From contig NZ_CYGY02000030.1 of assembly GCF_900007165.1 (NCBI RefSeq), forward strand, positions 1-64,000: DNA of 64,000 bases. Reading direction: 5' to 3'. Below, one piece after another: positions 29,064 to 37,829 of the stretch. The stretch comes from Paraburkholderia piptadeniae (GTDB lineage: Bacteria; Pseudomonadota; Gammaproteobacteria; Burkholderiales; Burkholderiaceae). The translations under genes were made by a program, and so were the position numbers. The notes under the pieces were generated by a model. It saw only the letters and a program-made list of their open reading frames with translations. It did not search any database and was not told where the DNA came from. Every line of letters begins with the position of its first letter. Position 1 is the stretch's first letter.

Positions 29064-29140
29064 TCAGACAGCGTTTTTGTCCCACCGCATATCGCGCACC
29101 TCCGGATGCCCGCCTCGACGCGCACGAGAAACACGAACCG
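29064..29140 (-). pseudogene. C-terminal fragment of a Rieske ferredoxin, frameshifted
   Basis: The minus strand reads VFLVRVEAG and, after a one-base deletion, EVRDMRWDKNAV and a stop at 29064. This is clearly homologous to the end of the intact suf Rieske ferredoxin (VFPVRVEAG, QVRDARWDERGF), also at DNA level. Only about 25 codons remain. It suggests a second suf-type or dioxygenase ferredoxin gene was once here. Confidence 0.75.
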
Positions 29141-29186
29141 CCCAAATCATACGAACGGGAATACCACTCTGCACGGGCAGCTGCGT

Positions 29187-29639
29187 TCAGGCTTTGACCG
29201 GCGCATATTGATCGCGCAACGCGCGAATGCGATCGTGATCCTGTGCCAGGCCCAGATAAAGCCGCTCGACAACGGCATTCACATCAGCAGGCAGATCCTG
29301 CTCAAGTGCATCGTGAAACCGCTTCTCTGCAGCATCTTCTTCCTTTTCGCAATCGGCAAGGATCGCATGATCGGTGAGGCCGCCGACTGCAGACTTCAAA
29401 CCGAGCCAGCCGCGATGCAACATACCCGCCACGCTGCCGTCACTTTTAGGCCTGCCGCCAAGCTCCAACACGAGGTTATGCAGTTCGCGCGCATCACGCG
29501 AGCAGAGTTCGGCACTTTCGAGCAATGCATCGTTCACACTCGAGTGCCGCACCTCCTTGGCTGCTTTCATGAATTCGCGCTCGCCGTCTTTCGACGTTTC
29601 GATTAACGCGTTCAACAGGACAATGATATTGGTCGTCAT
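29187..29639 (-). CDS. PA2169-family four-helix-bundle protein (DUF2383)
   Basis: A 150-residue soluble, all-helical protein. It starts MTTNIIVLLNALIETSKDGE and contains the ferritin-like pattern of E/H residues in helices (ELCSRDARELHNLVLELGG, KRFHDALEQD), as in DUF2383/PA2169 proteins, often stress-induced and of unknown function. Start ATG 29639 is preceded by GAGGGGAG; the longer upstream frame to 29840 has no family match. It stands alone. Confidence 0.88.
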   Translation of the reverse strand: MTTNIIVLLNALIETSKDGEREFMKAAKEVRHSSVNDALLESAELCSRDARELHNLVLELGGRPKSDGSVAGMLHRGWLGLKSAVGGLTDHAILADCEKEEDAAEKRFHDALEQDLPADVNAVVERLYLGLAQDHDRIRALRDQYAPVKA

Positions 29640-29954
29640 AGGTACGCTCCCCTCGGGTAGTCTCGTGAGACGCCACCCCGCTTCAGCACGCGCCATGCCC
29701 GTCTGGCCCCGCACCATCCATGAAGCAAACGACAGCGGCGCACTGGAGAGCCGAGCGCGAAGCGGATGTCGAACTGCCACCCGAAGCGAACACGCACCTG
29801 CGTCCGCCGCTCGCCACCATGACCTACGGGCACTGTTCATAAGGGAAGACTTACGAACACCGCCCGTTCATTAAACTATATAGCCGTCTTGTCTAAATGC
29901 CACACGCGCTCCCAGTCGCAGACCGGCGTGCCGTTTAAAGGCAGACACGTGAAT
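29640..29954. other. intergenic region, nothing recognised
   Basis: About 315 bases between the DUF2383 gene start and the end of the RidA gene. It includes the presumed DUF2383 promoter (minus strand) and an AT-richer stretch around 29860-29900. No gene, repeat or RNA is recognised. Confidence 0.4.
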
Positions 29955-30305
29955 CTAGACAGCCGCCACGATCACGACTTCGATCAGCTTTTCGCGCTGT
30001 GCCAGAGTCGCCCCCACCGTCGCACGCGGCGGCGTGTGTCCCGACGGCACCCACGCGTCCCACACTTCATTCATCGCCGCAGCCTGTGACATATCGGACA
30101 GAAAAATCTGGCATGACAGAATGCGTGATTTGTCGGACCCATGTTCTGCAAGTAGTGCATCGATCGATGCCAACACCTGGCGTGTCTGACCCGCCATGTC
30201 CTGCGTAATGTCTTCAGGTACCTGACCGGCAAGGTAGATCGTTCCCTGATGGATGGCGACTTCGGACAGACGCTTCCCTACATGGCTACGCTTGATTTCG
30301 GGCAT
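29955..30305 (-). CDS. RidA/YjgF/YER057c-family enamine/imine deaminase
   Basis: A 116-residue protein of the RidA superfamily, which hydrolyses reactive imines and enamines to ketoacids and ammonia. The conserved substrate arginine is seen in PPRATVGATL, and YLAGQVPED and the C-terminal LIEVVIVAAV are typical. Start ATG 30305 has GAGGAG upstream. It is 34 bp downstream of a DAO-type amine oxidase gene on the same strand; that pairing makes sense because such oxidases release imines. Confidence 0.92.
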   Translation of the reverse strand: MPEIKRSHVGKRLSEVAIHQGTIYLAGQVPEDITQDMAGQTRQVLASIDALLAEHGSDKSRILSCQIFLSDMSQAAAMNEVWDAWVPSGHTPPRATVGATLAQREKLIEVVIVAAV

Positions 30306-30339
30306 CTTCACTCCTCTTCGTGTCGTTGGCGATAGAAAA

Positions 30340-31671
30340 CTAGCGTTCAGCACCGGCGAGCGCGGCCTGGTATTTGATCGACGAAACGACGCCTATGCGT
30401 CTGATCGGCTCCGGAGGTAGCCAGCTCGGGCCTTCCAGACTGAGCGCGTCAGACAGTTGCGAAGACTGGGCACCCATGGCCATCTCGCCCAATAACTTGC
30501 CGTATGTCGTTCCTTTCAGCACGCCGGCGCCATTGCATCCCAATGATGCGAACAGGCCGGGACGCAGCTCTCCAAAGAACGTGGCGCCGTTGCGTGTCAA
30601 CGCCGTTGTCCCTCCCCACACATACTCGAAATCATGAGCTTTCATGTTCGGATAGCGGCGCTGATAGCAGCTCGTCAGCTGAGCCAGCGTATCGGAAGGT
30701 GACTGCTCCCGCTCATATGAATAGGCGCTGCGCACCATGAATCGTCCATCGTGGACACGGCGCAATGTCGTGCCCAGACGGTTGGCGGGTATGACGCCCC
30801 ACTCTTGGGTATCGCCGAGTTTCTTCAGCTCCGACTCGGAGAGCCTGGGAGTGACCGCCGCATAGGTGAAGATCGTGATCAGCCTGTCACGCAGTATGCC
30901 TAACGCTTTGGCGAACCCGTTGTTGGCCAATATGACTCGATCAGCCATGTATTCCGCCTCGGATGTGGTGATCCGAAACGGAGAGGATTCGCTAAGCTGA
31001 ATGACAGGCTCGTTCTCGATCAGAACGACGTTCGATGGCTGACTATCTGCCAGTCCCCGGATCAATGCGGCAGGCTGGACGAAAACATTATTGGGCGAAT
31101 GAAATCCGTAACGGTAGTAGCCGGTGCCGAGCTTTTCCCGCAGCGCATCGCGATCATACTCTTCGAAGTTCACGCCCCATTCCCGGTATTGAGCCAATGA
31201 TACGCTGAGATTCTCTACGCCCGAATCGCTCGCTGCGGCATGGAACTTTCCGGCCGGATTCCAGCTACAGTCAATCCGATGTTCGCGAACGACCTGCTCA
31301 AGCCAACGCAAACCAGCGTCATACAGGCGAATCTGCTTGCGAGCAATTTCCAGCGGGCTGGTGTGGCCGCCCATCTTGGTGTTGTGCGGCAGATTGATAA
31401 CGAAACCCGAATTGCGCCCGGACGAACCTTCGCCTATGGTCGAGGCTTCAAGCACCAACACTGGCTGGTCGGGCTGCATCTCTGCGATGCGGCGCGCGGC
31501 AGCAAGACCCGTGTATCCACCACCGATCACAATCGTGCCGAACCGCCGGATACTCGTTCGAGAACACTTTGGACGCTCGGGCAGCATCGCATTCCAGCCC
31601 GAGCCAAGTTGATACGTGGGGTATTTCCCGGCGGTCACGTCGGAAGTAGGGAGACCTTGTCGGATATGCAT
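30340..31671 (-). CDS. DAO-type FAD-dependent amine oxidase (PuuB-like)
   Basis: A 443-residue flavoprotein. The dinucleotide-binding motif is IVIGGGYTGLAAARR (about 47-61), followed by VLVLEAS and the SSGRNSGFV signature typical of gamma-glutamylputrescine oxidase-like and other DAO-family amine oxidases. The C-terminal FAD motif is near GLFASLGCNGAGVLKGTTYG. It probably oxidises a secondary or primary amine or an N-substituted amino acid to an imine, which the RidA gene just downstream could hydrolyse. The start at 31671 has no strong ribosome site. Substrate unknown. Confidence 0.88.
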   Translation of the reverse strand: MHIRQGLPTSDVTAGKYPTYQLGSGWNAMLPERPKCSRTSIRRFGTIVIGGGYTGLAAARRIAEMQPDQPVLVLEASTIGEGSSGRNSGFVINLPHNTKMGGHTSPLEIARKQIRLYDAGLRWLEQVVREHRIDCSWNPAGKFHAAASDSGVENLSVSLAQYREWGVNFEEYDRDALREKLGTGYYRYGFHSPNNVFVQPAALIRGLADSQPSNVVLIENEPVIQLSESSPFRITTSEAEYMADRVILANNGFAKALGILRDRLITIFTYAAVTPRLSESELKKLGDTQEWGVIPANRLGTTLRRVHDGRFMVRSAYSYEREQSPSDTLAQLTSCYQRRYPNMKAHDFEYVWGGTTALTRNGATFFGELRPGLFASLGCNGAGVLKGTTYGKLLGEMAMGAQSSQLSDALSLEGPSWLPPEPIRRIGVVSSIKYQAALAGAER

Positions 31672-32023
31672 GGAATCACCGCTACGATCGAAATATCATT
31701 GCGCTCGCGCCTCGAGCGCCTGCGAGCGAACAGCGGACCGTGTCAAAGCCCACGCCCCTTCGTACAAGGAAAGGAGATCGGCTTCCTCGATGGTTTAGTC
31801 TCTTCTCATAATGCCGAGGAAGCCATGACTTCCGGCTAATATCAGCAACCCAAATGATGAGCTTAACTGCGCTTTGATTTTCTGGCTCGCACTGCACGCC
31901 GAAAGAAGGCGCATTAATCACGTGCGTTGAACTGCCGTGCACACTGGGATCAGATGTCGTGATCGTTGAACGTCATACAGGAGTGTGCGATCCACGTCGA
32001 CATGATCACGTGGACCATCATCG
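31672..32023. other. intergenic region between the amine oxidase and a LysR gene
   Basis: About 350 bases carrying the amine-oxidase promoter (minus strand). An in-frame minus-strand peptide at 31682-31942 has no family style or ribosome site and is not called. Confidence 0.4.
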
Positions 32024-32938
32024 TCATGCCTCGCGTTGGGCATATCTGCCGGCTTCCGCAAGCAGCCAGTGCGCGAACGCCTGCAGTTGCGGTGAATTCT
32101 GCTTGGACTCGGGATAGACAAAGTAGTATCCCTTTTCGCTCCGTAGAGACATGCTGAACGGTAGCACCAGTTCTCCCGTCTCGACCTCGTGCGATACAAA
32201 GAACCGAGGAACAAGTGCAATGCCAAGTCCGGCACGCGCCGCTTCGACGAGCATCGAGAACAGTTCATAACGCTGCCCTCGCATGCAATCGATGTCATCA
32301 GCAATGCCAGCCTGCGCGAGCCATTGCCGCCATGCATCCGGTCTTGCTGACTGGTGAAGCAGCGTAAACTTAGGGACGTCCTGAGGCTCGAGCGAGTTTC
32401 TTCCCTGCAATAGTCGCGGACTGCAAACCGGCGTCATCTCCTCACCGAAGAGGTAGGTCGTTATGGACCCGGGCCATACGGGATCGCCGAAGTGAATAGC
32501 TGCGTCAAACGGCGTGTCTGTGAACAGGAATGGTTCTGCCCGTGTCGTCAGGTTGACCGTAACGTGTTCATGCTCCGCATAGAACTGTGGAAGCCGGGGA
32601 ATCAGCCACCGGGTTGCGAACGTCGGAATGACGGCAAGCTCAAGAATCCCGCCGGCGTTCCGATGCGCCATTGCCGCCAGGGCATTCCGCTCTATCCGGT
32701 CAAGATCTTCGCGAACCTGCCTCGCATATACCTCACCTATCTCGGTCAGGCTGAGCCTCTTCTTCACACGGTTAAACAGCGGTACGCCCAGATAATCCTC
32801 CAGGCTCGCCACTTGACGGCCGACGGCGCTCTGTGTCAAAGCCAGCTCATCGGCGCTGCGGGTAAAGCTCAGATGGCGCGCTGCTGCCTCAAAAGCGATC
32901 AGCGCTTCGATACTCGGGATTCTTCGCCTCACGTTCAT
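32024..32938 (-). CDS. LysR-family transcriptional regulator (GcvA-like)
   Basis: A 304-residue LTTR. The N-terminal winged HTH spans about residues 5-65 (FEAAARHLSFTRSADELALT, QSAVGRQVASLE). The effector domain has FATRWLIPRLPQF and the GIALVPRFFV pocket-closing motif typical of the GcvA/AmpR branch. It is divergent from the KamA-family gene with a 238-bp shared region and co-directional with the amine oxidase/RidA pair, so it may control both. Confidence 0.92.
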   Translation of the reverse strand: MNVRRRIPSIEALIAFEAAARHLSFTRSADELALTQSAVGRQVASLEDYLGVPLFNRVKKRLSLTEIGEVYARQVREDLDRIERNALAAMAHRNAGGILELAVIPTFATRWLIPRLPQFYAEHEHVTVNLTTRAEPFLFTDTPFDAAIHFGDPVWPGSITTYLFGEEMTPVCSPRLLQGRNSLEPQDVPKFTLLHQSARPDAWRQWLAQAGIADDIDCMRGQRYELFSMLVEAARAGLGIALVPRFFVSHEVETGELVLPFSMSLRSEKGYYFVYPESKQNSPQLQAFAHWLLAEAGRYAQREA

Positions 32939-33176
32939 TCCTCAAACGCACAACGTTGCGAGTTTATATCGTTTGCTGCCCGTCGACCATGAAGTAACAA
33001 TGACTTCCATGACATACGGGAAGTACCCGGTCCTATTGCCTTCACTAGCTCTCTGGTCATCCGGATGAGTGGGTCCGCGTTGTAGCGCTCGCTTCACAAT
33101 ATATCTGGCGCGCGCGAATATCATATTTTCTTTGCATTCCTATTTATACAACACTCCACTTTATAGAGGATGCTTC

Positions 33177-34583
33177 ATGACTTCCGATTCACTTCCTGCC
33201 AAGTTCAAGCCTTATACCCGCCAGACGATCAGCCAGGCGCCTCAATGGCAGCTACTCCCGGAAGAACTTCGCGAAGCCGTACAGGTCGTCTCCCGTGTCA
33301 TGCCGTTCCGAACCAACCAGTACGTGATGGACGAACTGATCGACTGGAACAATGTCCCCGACGATCCGATCTACCGTCTGACGTTTCCGCATCAGGACAT
33401 GCTTTCTCCATCCGACTACTCGAACCTGAGAGACCTCGTACTGGTGAAGAAGGATGACGCCGCCATCGACGATGCCGTTCGTGGCATCCGGCTCGCGATG
33501 AATCCCCATCCCGCCGGTCAGATGACGCACAACGTGCCTTTTATGAACGGCCAGCCAGTGAATGGTCTGCAGCACAAATACAGGGAGACGGTCCTATTCT
33601 TTCCCAGTGCCGGGCAGACATGTCACGCGTACTGCACCTTCTGTTTCCGCTGGCCGCAGTTCGTCGGAATGGACGATCTGAAATTCGATGCGCGTGAATC
33701 GAGCGAACTGGTCGCCTATCTCAAGCTGCACCCCGAGGTTACCGACGTGCTGATCACCGGTGGCGATCCGCTCATCATGAACACTCGTTCGCTCGCGGGC
33801 TACATCGAGCCGCTGCTCGTCCCCGAGCTCGCGCATATCCAGAATATCCGTATTGGCACAAAGTCCGTAGCCTATTGGCCTCAGCGCTTCGTGACGGACA
33901 AGGATTCGGATGATCTGCTGCGGCTGTTCGAAAAGGTTGTGGCCGCCGGTAAAAACCTGGCGATCATGGGCCACTACAATCATCCGGCCGAGCTTCGAAC
34001 CGCTATCGCGCAGCGGGCTGTGAAACGAATCGTATCGACGGGTGCGACGCTGCGCATGCAGGCCCCACTGATCCGCCATATCAACGAAGATCCGAAGGGC
34101 TGGGTAGAACTTTGGACGACGGGCGTACGGCTCGGCGCCATTCCCTACTACATGTTTGTCGAGCGGGATACGGGCCCGAGCCACTATTTCCAGTTGCCGC
34201 TCGCCCGCGCATACGAGATCTTCCAGTCCGCGTACAGTTCCGTATCGGGCCTGGCTCGCACGGTCCGTGGACCTTCGATGAGCGCATTTCCGGGCAAGGT
34301 CGTGATTGACGGCATCGTCGAGATCGCTGGAGAAAAGGTGTTCGCGCTGCAGTTCCTGCAAGCGCGCAAGCCCGAGTGGGTCCGTCGTCCGTTCTATGCG
34401 AAGTTCGATCCCAATGCGACGTGGCTCCATGATCTCGTGCCTGCATTCGGAGAAAAGAAGTTCTTCTTCGAAACCGAAACGGACGCACCGCACAAAACCC
34501 TGCAGCTTGTCACGAGACACACGGGCCGATATGTGCCGGGCGCGACATCAGAGACGCCGCAGCCACTCGCGATCGAAGCGTAA
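33177..34583 (+). CDS. KamA-family radical SAM aminomutase-like enzyme (not a canonical lysine 2,3-aminomutase)
   Basis: A 468-residue radical SAM, PLP-type enzyme. The cluster cysteines are Cys149, Cys153 and Cys156 (CHAYCTFC), the SAM-binding GGDPL is at about 195-199, and Lys374 in AFPGKVV is the expected PLP lysine. The family moves the 2-amino group to position 3. In lysine 2,3-aminomutase two Asp residues (in VCDLS and VVDAPGG) hold the lysine side-chain amine. Here the aligned segments read FVERDTG and SMSAFPGK, so both acids appear lost and an Arg is present, which argues for a different, perhaps acidic, substrate. The start ATG 33177 is the family start. A ferredoxin gene follows 63 bp downstream. 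Confidence 0.85.
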   Translation: MTSDSLPAKFKPYTRQTISQAPQWQLLPEELREAVQVVSRVMPFRTNQYVMDELIDWNNVPDDPIYRLTFPHQDMLSPSDYSNLRDLVLVKKDDAAIDDAVRGIRLAMNPHPAGQMTHNVPFMNGQPVNGLQHKYRETVLFFPSAGQTCHAYCTFCFRWPQFVGMDDLKFDARESSELVAYLKLHPEVTDVLITGGDPLIMNTRSLAGYIEPLLVPELAHIQNIRIGTKSVAYWPQRFVTDKDSDDLLRLFEKVVAAGKNLAIMGHYNHPAELRTAIAQRAVKRIVSTGATLRMQAPLIRHINEDPKGWVELWTTGVRLGAIPYYMFVERDTGPSHYFQLPLARAYEIFQSAYSSVSGLARTVRGPSMSAFPGKVVIDGIVEIAGEKVFALQFLQARKPEWVRRPFYAKFDPNATWLHDLVPAFGEKKFFFETETDAPHKTLQLVTRHTGRYVPGATSETPQPLAIEA

Positions 34584-34646
34584 CTTCGGCGCTGCGGCCC
34601 GCCTGCGCGGGTCACAGCCCGATTCAATCCACGCCCCGGAGGAGAA

Positions 34647-34985
34647 ATGGCGTACGTTGTAACCGAGAGCTGCATCCAGTGCCGCTATACGGACTGTGTC
34701 GAAGTCTGTCCCACCGACTGCTTCCGCGAAGGGCCGAACTTTCTCGTCATCGACCCGGACGAATGCATCGATTGCGGCGTCTGCGCCCCCGAGTGCCCGG
34801 TCGATGCGATCGCCCCGGCCGAGGAGATCACGGGAGGCGAGCAGCACGCTTTCATCGAACTCAACGCCTCGCTCGCCAAAGAATGGCCAGCGATCACGAC
34901 CCGGCAACCCCCGCTACCAGCCGCCGACGAGTGGAAGGACGTGCGATCCAAGTTGTCGCATCTCACACGCGACACGGTAATTTAA
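34647..34985 (+). CDS. fdxA: 7Fe ferredoxin (FdxA type, [3Fe-4S][4Fe-4S])
   Basis: A 112-residue electron carrier. The first cluster region is [17 protein letters not shown] (Cys9, 12, 17, 21, 25) and the second [12 protein letters not shown] (Cys40, 43, 46, 50), the same spacing as Azotobacter ferredoxin I. GGAGGAG precedes ATG 34647. Its place right after a radical SAM gene and about 1.5 kb from a Rieske oxygenase suggests it reduces one of them; neither has another reductase nearby. Confidence 0.93.
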   Translation: MAYVVTESCIQCRYTDCVEVCPTDCFREGPNFLVIDPDECIDCGVCAPECPVDAIAPAEEITGGEQHAFIELNASLAKEWPAITTRQPPLPAADEWKDVRSKLSHLTRDTVI

Positions 34986-35009
34986 CCGTCACGTTGCGTT
35001 TGCCGCGCC

Positions 35010-35046
35010 CGCGCCTTCGTCGTATCACGATGCCGACGAAGGCGCG
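35010..35046. terminator. hairpin after fdxA, possible terminator
   Basis: A perfect 13-bp stem CGCGCCTTCGTCG (35010-35022) / CGACGAAGGCGCG (35034-35046) with an 11-nt loop, 25 bp after the ferredoxin stop. There is no T-run, so intrinsic termination is uncertain. Confidence 0.55.
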
Positions 35047-35068
35047 AGCCGTCCTGATTCAAACGCAT

Positions 35069-35213
35069 CTAGCTCAATTCACCCTGCAGAGCCGGCAACT
35101 CCCGTTTCGACGCCTGTAACGCAAACGTCGCTGCCTCCTGACAGGCACGGTCAGCGTCGCACGCCTTCGCCTGTTCATAGGATGGAAATTCGACAGCTAC
35201 CACACTTGATTTT
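35069..35213 (-). pseudogene. DUF1330-like fragment
   Basis: The minus strand reads GEKKSSVVAVEFPSYEQAKA and ends QASKRELPALQGELS with a stop at 35069. VVxVEFPSxEQAxA is the signature half of small DUF1330 proteins, but the N-terminal half is missing: a stop codon lies just upstream and no start is in frame. The WYDS-type segment that should follow is also altered. It is a remnant. Confidence 0.55.
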
Positions 35214-35286
35214 TTCTCGCCGCATTACTTCAGGTTATTGCAGTCGTGCCGTACTCGCGCGGTCGTCCAGTGCTATGTGTAGCCAG

Positions 35287-36213
35287 TCAGATCGGAGACG
35301 GATCTTCATTCAGCCATTCGATGAGTCCGGTGATGGATGATGTGATCGATCTGCCGTGCGGCACCACGACGTAATACCCGTCCCGCATCTTGCATGTAGC
35401 CGTCTCCAGTCTCACCAACTCGCCTGATACCAGGAGATCATGGACCAGCCGCCCCCAGCCGAGCGCAATGCCCTGGCCGTACCGGGCTGCCTGCACTGCG
35501 TCGGTGTAAATGCTGCACCGGAGCGCATAGTTGAGCTTTGGTGGGCGGTGTCCAACAGACGCGAACCACTCATCCCATCCCATCCATCCCTCGGATGTCG
35601 AGTCGGATTCGACCAGCGGAAGTTGCGCCAGCTCTTCAAGGGACCGAGGCGCCGCGTTTTCCCGCAGCCAGCGCGGCGAACATACGGGGAAGACCTCTTC
35701 ATCGAAGAGCAACGTCGATGAACCGTCTCTCCACGTGCCATCACCAAACCTGACGGCTACATCCACCTCGTTATGCCGTAGATCAGCGGTGAACATCTGG
35801 GTCGTCAACCGGAGCTTCAACCGAGGCTGTAGCTTCTTCAGATTCGCCAGGCGCGGCAGAAGACGAAGCTGAGAGAAGGCGGCGGTGGACGCAAGAACCA
35901 GTTCCTGCTGCTCTATCCCTGTAGACAGGCGATCGAAGACACCCGCAATCTTCTGCATCGACTCGGCGACGACGAGGTAAAGCGATTCCCCTTCGACGGT
36001 GAGCGATATCGACCGATGCAACCGGTGAAAGAGCTTTACGTCGAGCGTCTCTTCAAGGAACCTGACCTGCCGGCTCACTGCGGCTTGACTCACCCCGAGT
36101 TCCGCTGCTGCATTTGTAAAGCTCGACAGACGCGCAACCGCCTCGAATTCGACGAGCGCCGTCATTGACGGAATGATCCGTCGATATCCCTTGGGGCCTC
36201 TTGTAATTTTCAT
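35287..36213 (-). CDS. LysR-family transcriptional regulator (GcvA-like)
   Basis: A 308-residue LTTR with the HTH at about residues 15-75 (FEAVARLSSFTNAAAELGVS, QAAVSRQVRFLEE) and the GcvA-type effector domain (LRLLPRLANLKK; GIALGWGRLV). Start ATG 36213 is preceded by a GA-rich ribosome site. It is divergent from the Rieske oxygenase gene across a 274-bp region and is the likely activator of that gene. Confidence 0.92.
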   Translation of the reverse strand: MKITRGPKGYRRIIPSMTALVEFEAVARLSSFTNAAAELGVSQAAVSRQVRFLEETLDVKLFHRLHRSISLTVEGESLYLVVAESMQKIAGVFDRLSTGIEQQELVLASTAAFSQLRLLPRLANLKKLQPRLKLRLTTQMFTADLRHNEVDVAVRFGDGTWRDGSSTLLFDEEVFPVCSPRWLRENAAPRSLEELAQLPLVESDSTSEGWMGWDEWFASVGHRPPKLNYALRCSIYTDAVQAARYGQGIALGWGRLVHDLLVSGELVRLETATCKMRDGYYVVVPHGRSITSSITGLIEWLNEDPSPI

Positions 36214-36487
36214 CTCACTCTCTCTACCTGAGTAATGAAGTGCAATCAACCCTCGGACCCATTGCGAGAATGGCGGAGTTCTCCCCACAGCGAATCAGAT
36301 GACCGGCGCCGGTGAAGCCGCCGCCAGTCGCAAGTGCCCGCAGCCTGGCGAACGCAAAGGTTCGCATAACATGGAGTAATACCGGCAGCACAATAAAGGC
36401 CGTTGACGCTCCAAATTTGCACTTCAATACTGGCATTGCGGCTTCACGCCTTCGCCCGCTGAAATACAACGTGACTGGAGCAAAAAA

Positions 36488-37747
36488 GTGTCTGTCATCC
36501 CCATCAAAACCCATCGTGAACTGCTCGACAGCCGGGTGCCCGGCTGCGGATTCCCCGGCGAAATTTTCAGCCGTCAGGACGTCTTCGAAAACGATCAGGA
36601 TGTCTTCTTCAACAAGCTCTGGATTCTTGTCGGCGTCACGGCCGACGTACCCGAACCCGGTGACGTGTCGACCGTCGAGATCGGCAAAGCATCGATTATG
36701 ATCGTTCGCGACGACGACGAAAACATCCGAACGTACCGGAACGTCTGCCGCCATCGCGGATCGCGCATCATGAAGGAGCCCGGAAAGACGAGCGTGGGCA
36801 TGCTGGTCTGTCCTTATCATCAATGGACCTACGACCTCGATGGCAGCCTGAGGCACACGTCGCATATGGGCACGGATTTCGACGCGAAATGCCGGAGCCT
36901 GATCCCAGTTCAAACGAAAGTGGTCGGCGCGCATATCTTCGTTTGTCTGTCCGACGAACCCCCGGCCGACATCGCGAAGCTGGAAGAAGTCATGACACCC
37001 CGCTTCGCGCCGCATCAGATGCAGCGCACGAAGATCGCTTTCGAATCCGAGCTCATCGAGAACGGCAACTGGAAGCTGGTGATGGAAAACAATCGCGAGT
37101 GCTACCACTGCGAAGGAACTCACCCCGAGTTGACCAACTCGTTCCTCCCGGAAGATTTCGGCTTTTGTCCGGATGGTCTCGGAGAGGAAGCGATGGCTTC
37201 GTATCACGCCTACGTGGCGCGCAACGCGGCAAACAAGGAGAACTGGGAAAGCGAAGGCTACATCTGCTCGATCTTCGAGTCGCTCGACGAAAGCGTGCAT
37301 ACGAACTTCCGCACCCAGCGTCTCGTGATCGCGGGAAGCAACGAATCGCAAACCATGAGCACCAAGGTGGCGTGCACGAAGCTCATGGGAGACCTCACGC
37401 GCCGCGATCTCGGTGACGTTCATATGTGGGGGCACAATTCGTGGACCCATGTGATGAGTGACCATTCGATTGTCGCTTTCATTCTTCCGATCGCACCGGA
37501 CAAGACGCTCGTTCGCACGAAATGGCTCGTTCACGAAGACGCCGTGGAGGGCGTCGATTACGACGTGAAGACTCTCACTGAAGTGTGGCTCGCAACCAAC
37601 CAGCAGGATGCCGACCTTGTGCAAGGCACTCACAGTGGCACGCAAGATCCTGCTTACGTCCCCGGACCCTACTCGAAGTACACGGAGGCAGCACTCGACC
37701 AGTTCTGCCGGTGGTATGACGCGAAACTGAAGGAACAAGGCATCTGA
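36488..37747 (+). CDS. Rieske-type oxygenase alpha subunit, betaine/stachydrine demethylase-like (GbcA family)
   Basis: A 419-residue ring-hydroxylating-type oxygenase. The Rieske site is CRHRG (Cys87, His89) and CPYHQW (Cys108, His111). The mononuclear iron site is ENNRECYHCEGTHPEL, with His207 and His212 as ligands and Glu204 where aromatic-ring enzymes have the bridging Asp. That Glu and the ENNRECYHC string are typical of glycine betaine monooxygenase (GbcA), stachydrine demethylase and carnitine oxygenase, which remove N-methyl groups or cleave quaternary amines. It starts at GTG 36488. No reductase gene (GbcB type) is present in the window. The exact betaine is inferred from neighbours (proline enzymes). 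Confidence 0.9.
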   Translation: MSVIPIKTHRELLDSRVPGCGFPGEIFSRQDVFENDQDVFFNKLWILVGVTADVPEPGDVSTVEIGKASIMIVRDDDENIRTYRNVCRHRGSRIMKEPGKTSVGMLVCPYHQWTYDLDGSLRHTSHMGTDFDAKCRSLIPVQTKVVGAHIFVCLSDEPPADIAKLEEVMTPRFAPHQMQRTKIAFESELIENGNWKLVMENNRECYHCEGTHPELTNSFLPEDFGFCPDGLGEEAMASYHAYVARNAANKENWESEGYICSIFESLDESVHTNFRTQRLVIAGSNESQTMSTKVACTKLMGDLTRRDLGDVHMWGHNSWTHVMSDHSIVAFILPIAPDKTLVRTKWLVHEDAVEGVDYDVKTLTEVWLATNQQDADLVQGTHSGTQDPAYVPGPYSKYTEAALDQFCRWYDAKLKEQGI

Positions 37748-37753
37748 CCGCCT

Positions 37754-37787
37754 GCCGGCGTCAGGTCGGGCAGCACCTGACGCCGGC
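37754..37787. terminator. 13-bp perfect hairpin between convergent genes
   Basis: GCCGGCGTCAGGT (37754-37766) pairs with ACCTGACGCCGGC (37775-37787) around an 8-nt loop, 7 bp after the Rieske oxygenase stop and 43 bp before the end of the convergent dehydrogenase gene. No T-run follows, but it may stop both transcripts. Confidence 0.6.
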
Positions 37788-37829
37788 CGATCGCCCTGTG
37801 GCGCAACGGCTACCGGGCGCCCGTCATAT

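Noticed and set aside
31682..31942. 86-codon minus-strand frame upstream of the amine oxidase
   Set aside because: No ribosome site and no family style; it overlaps the likely promoter region.
30340..34985. Complete lysine fermentation or beta-lysine pathway suggested by the KamA homologue
   Set aside because: No KamD/E, Kdd or Kce partners are present, and the lysine-binding residues of KamA appear absent.
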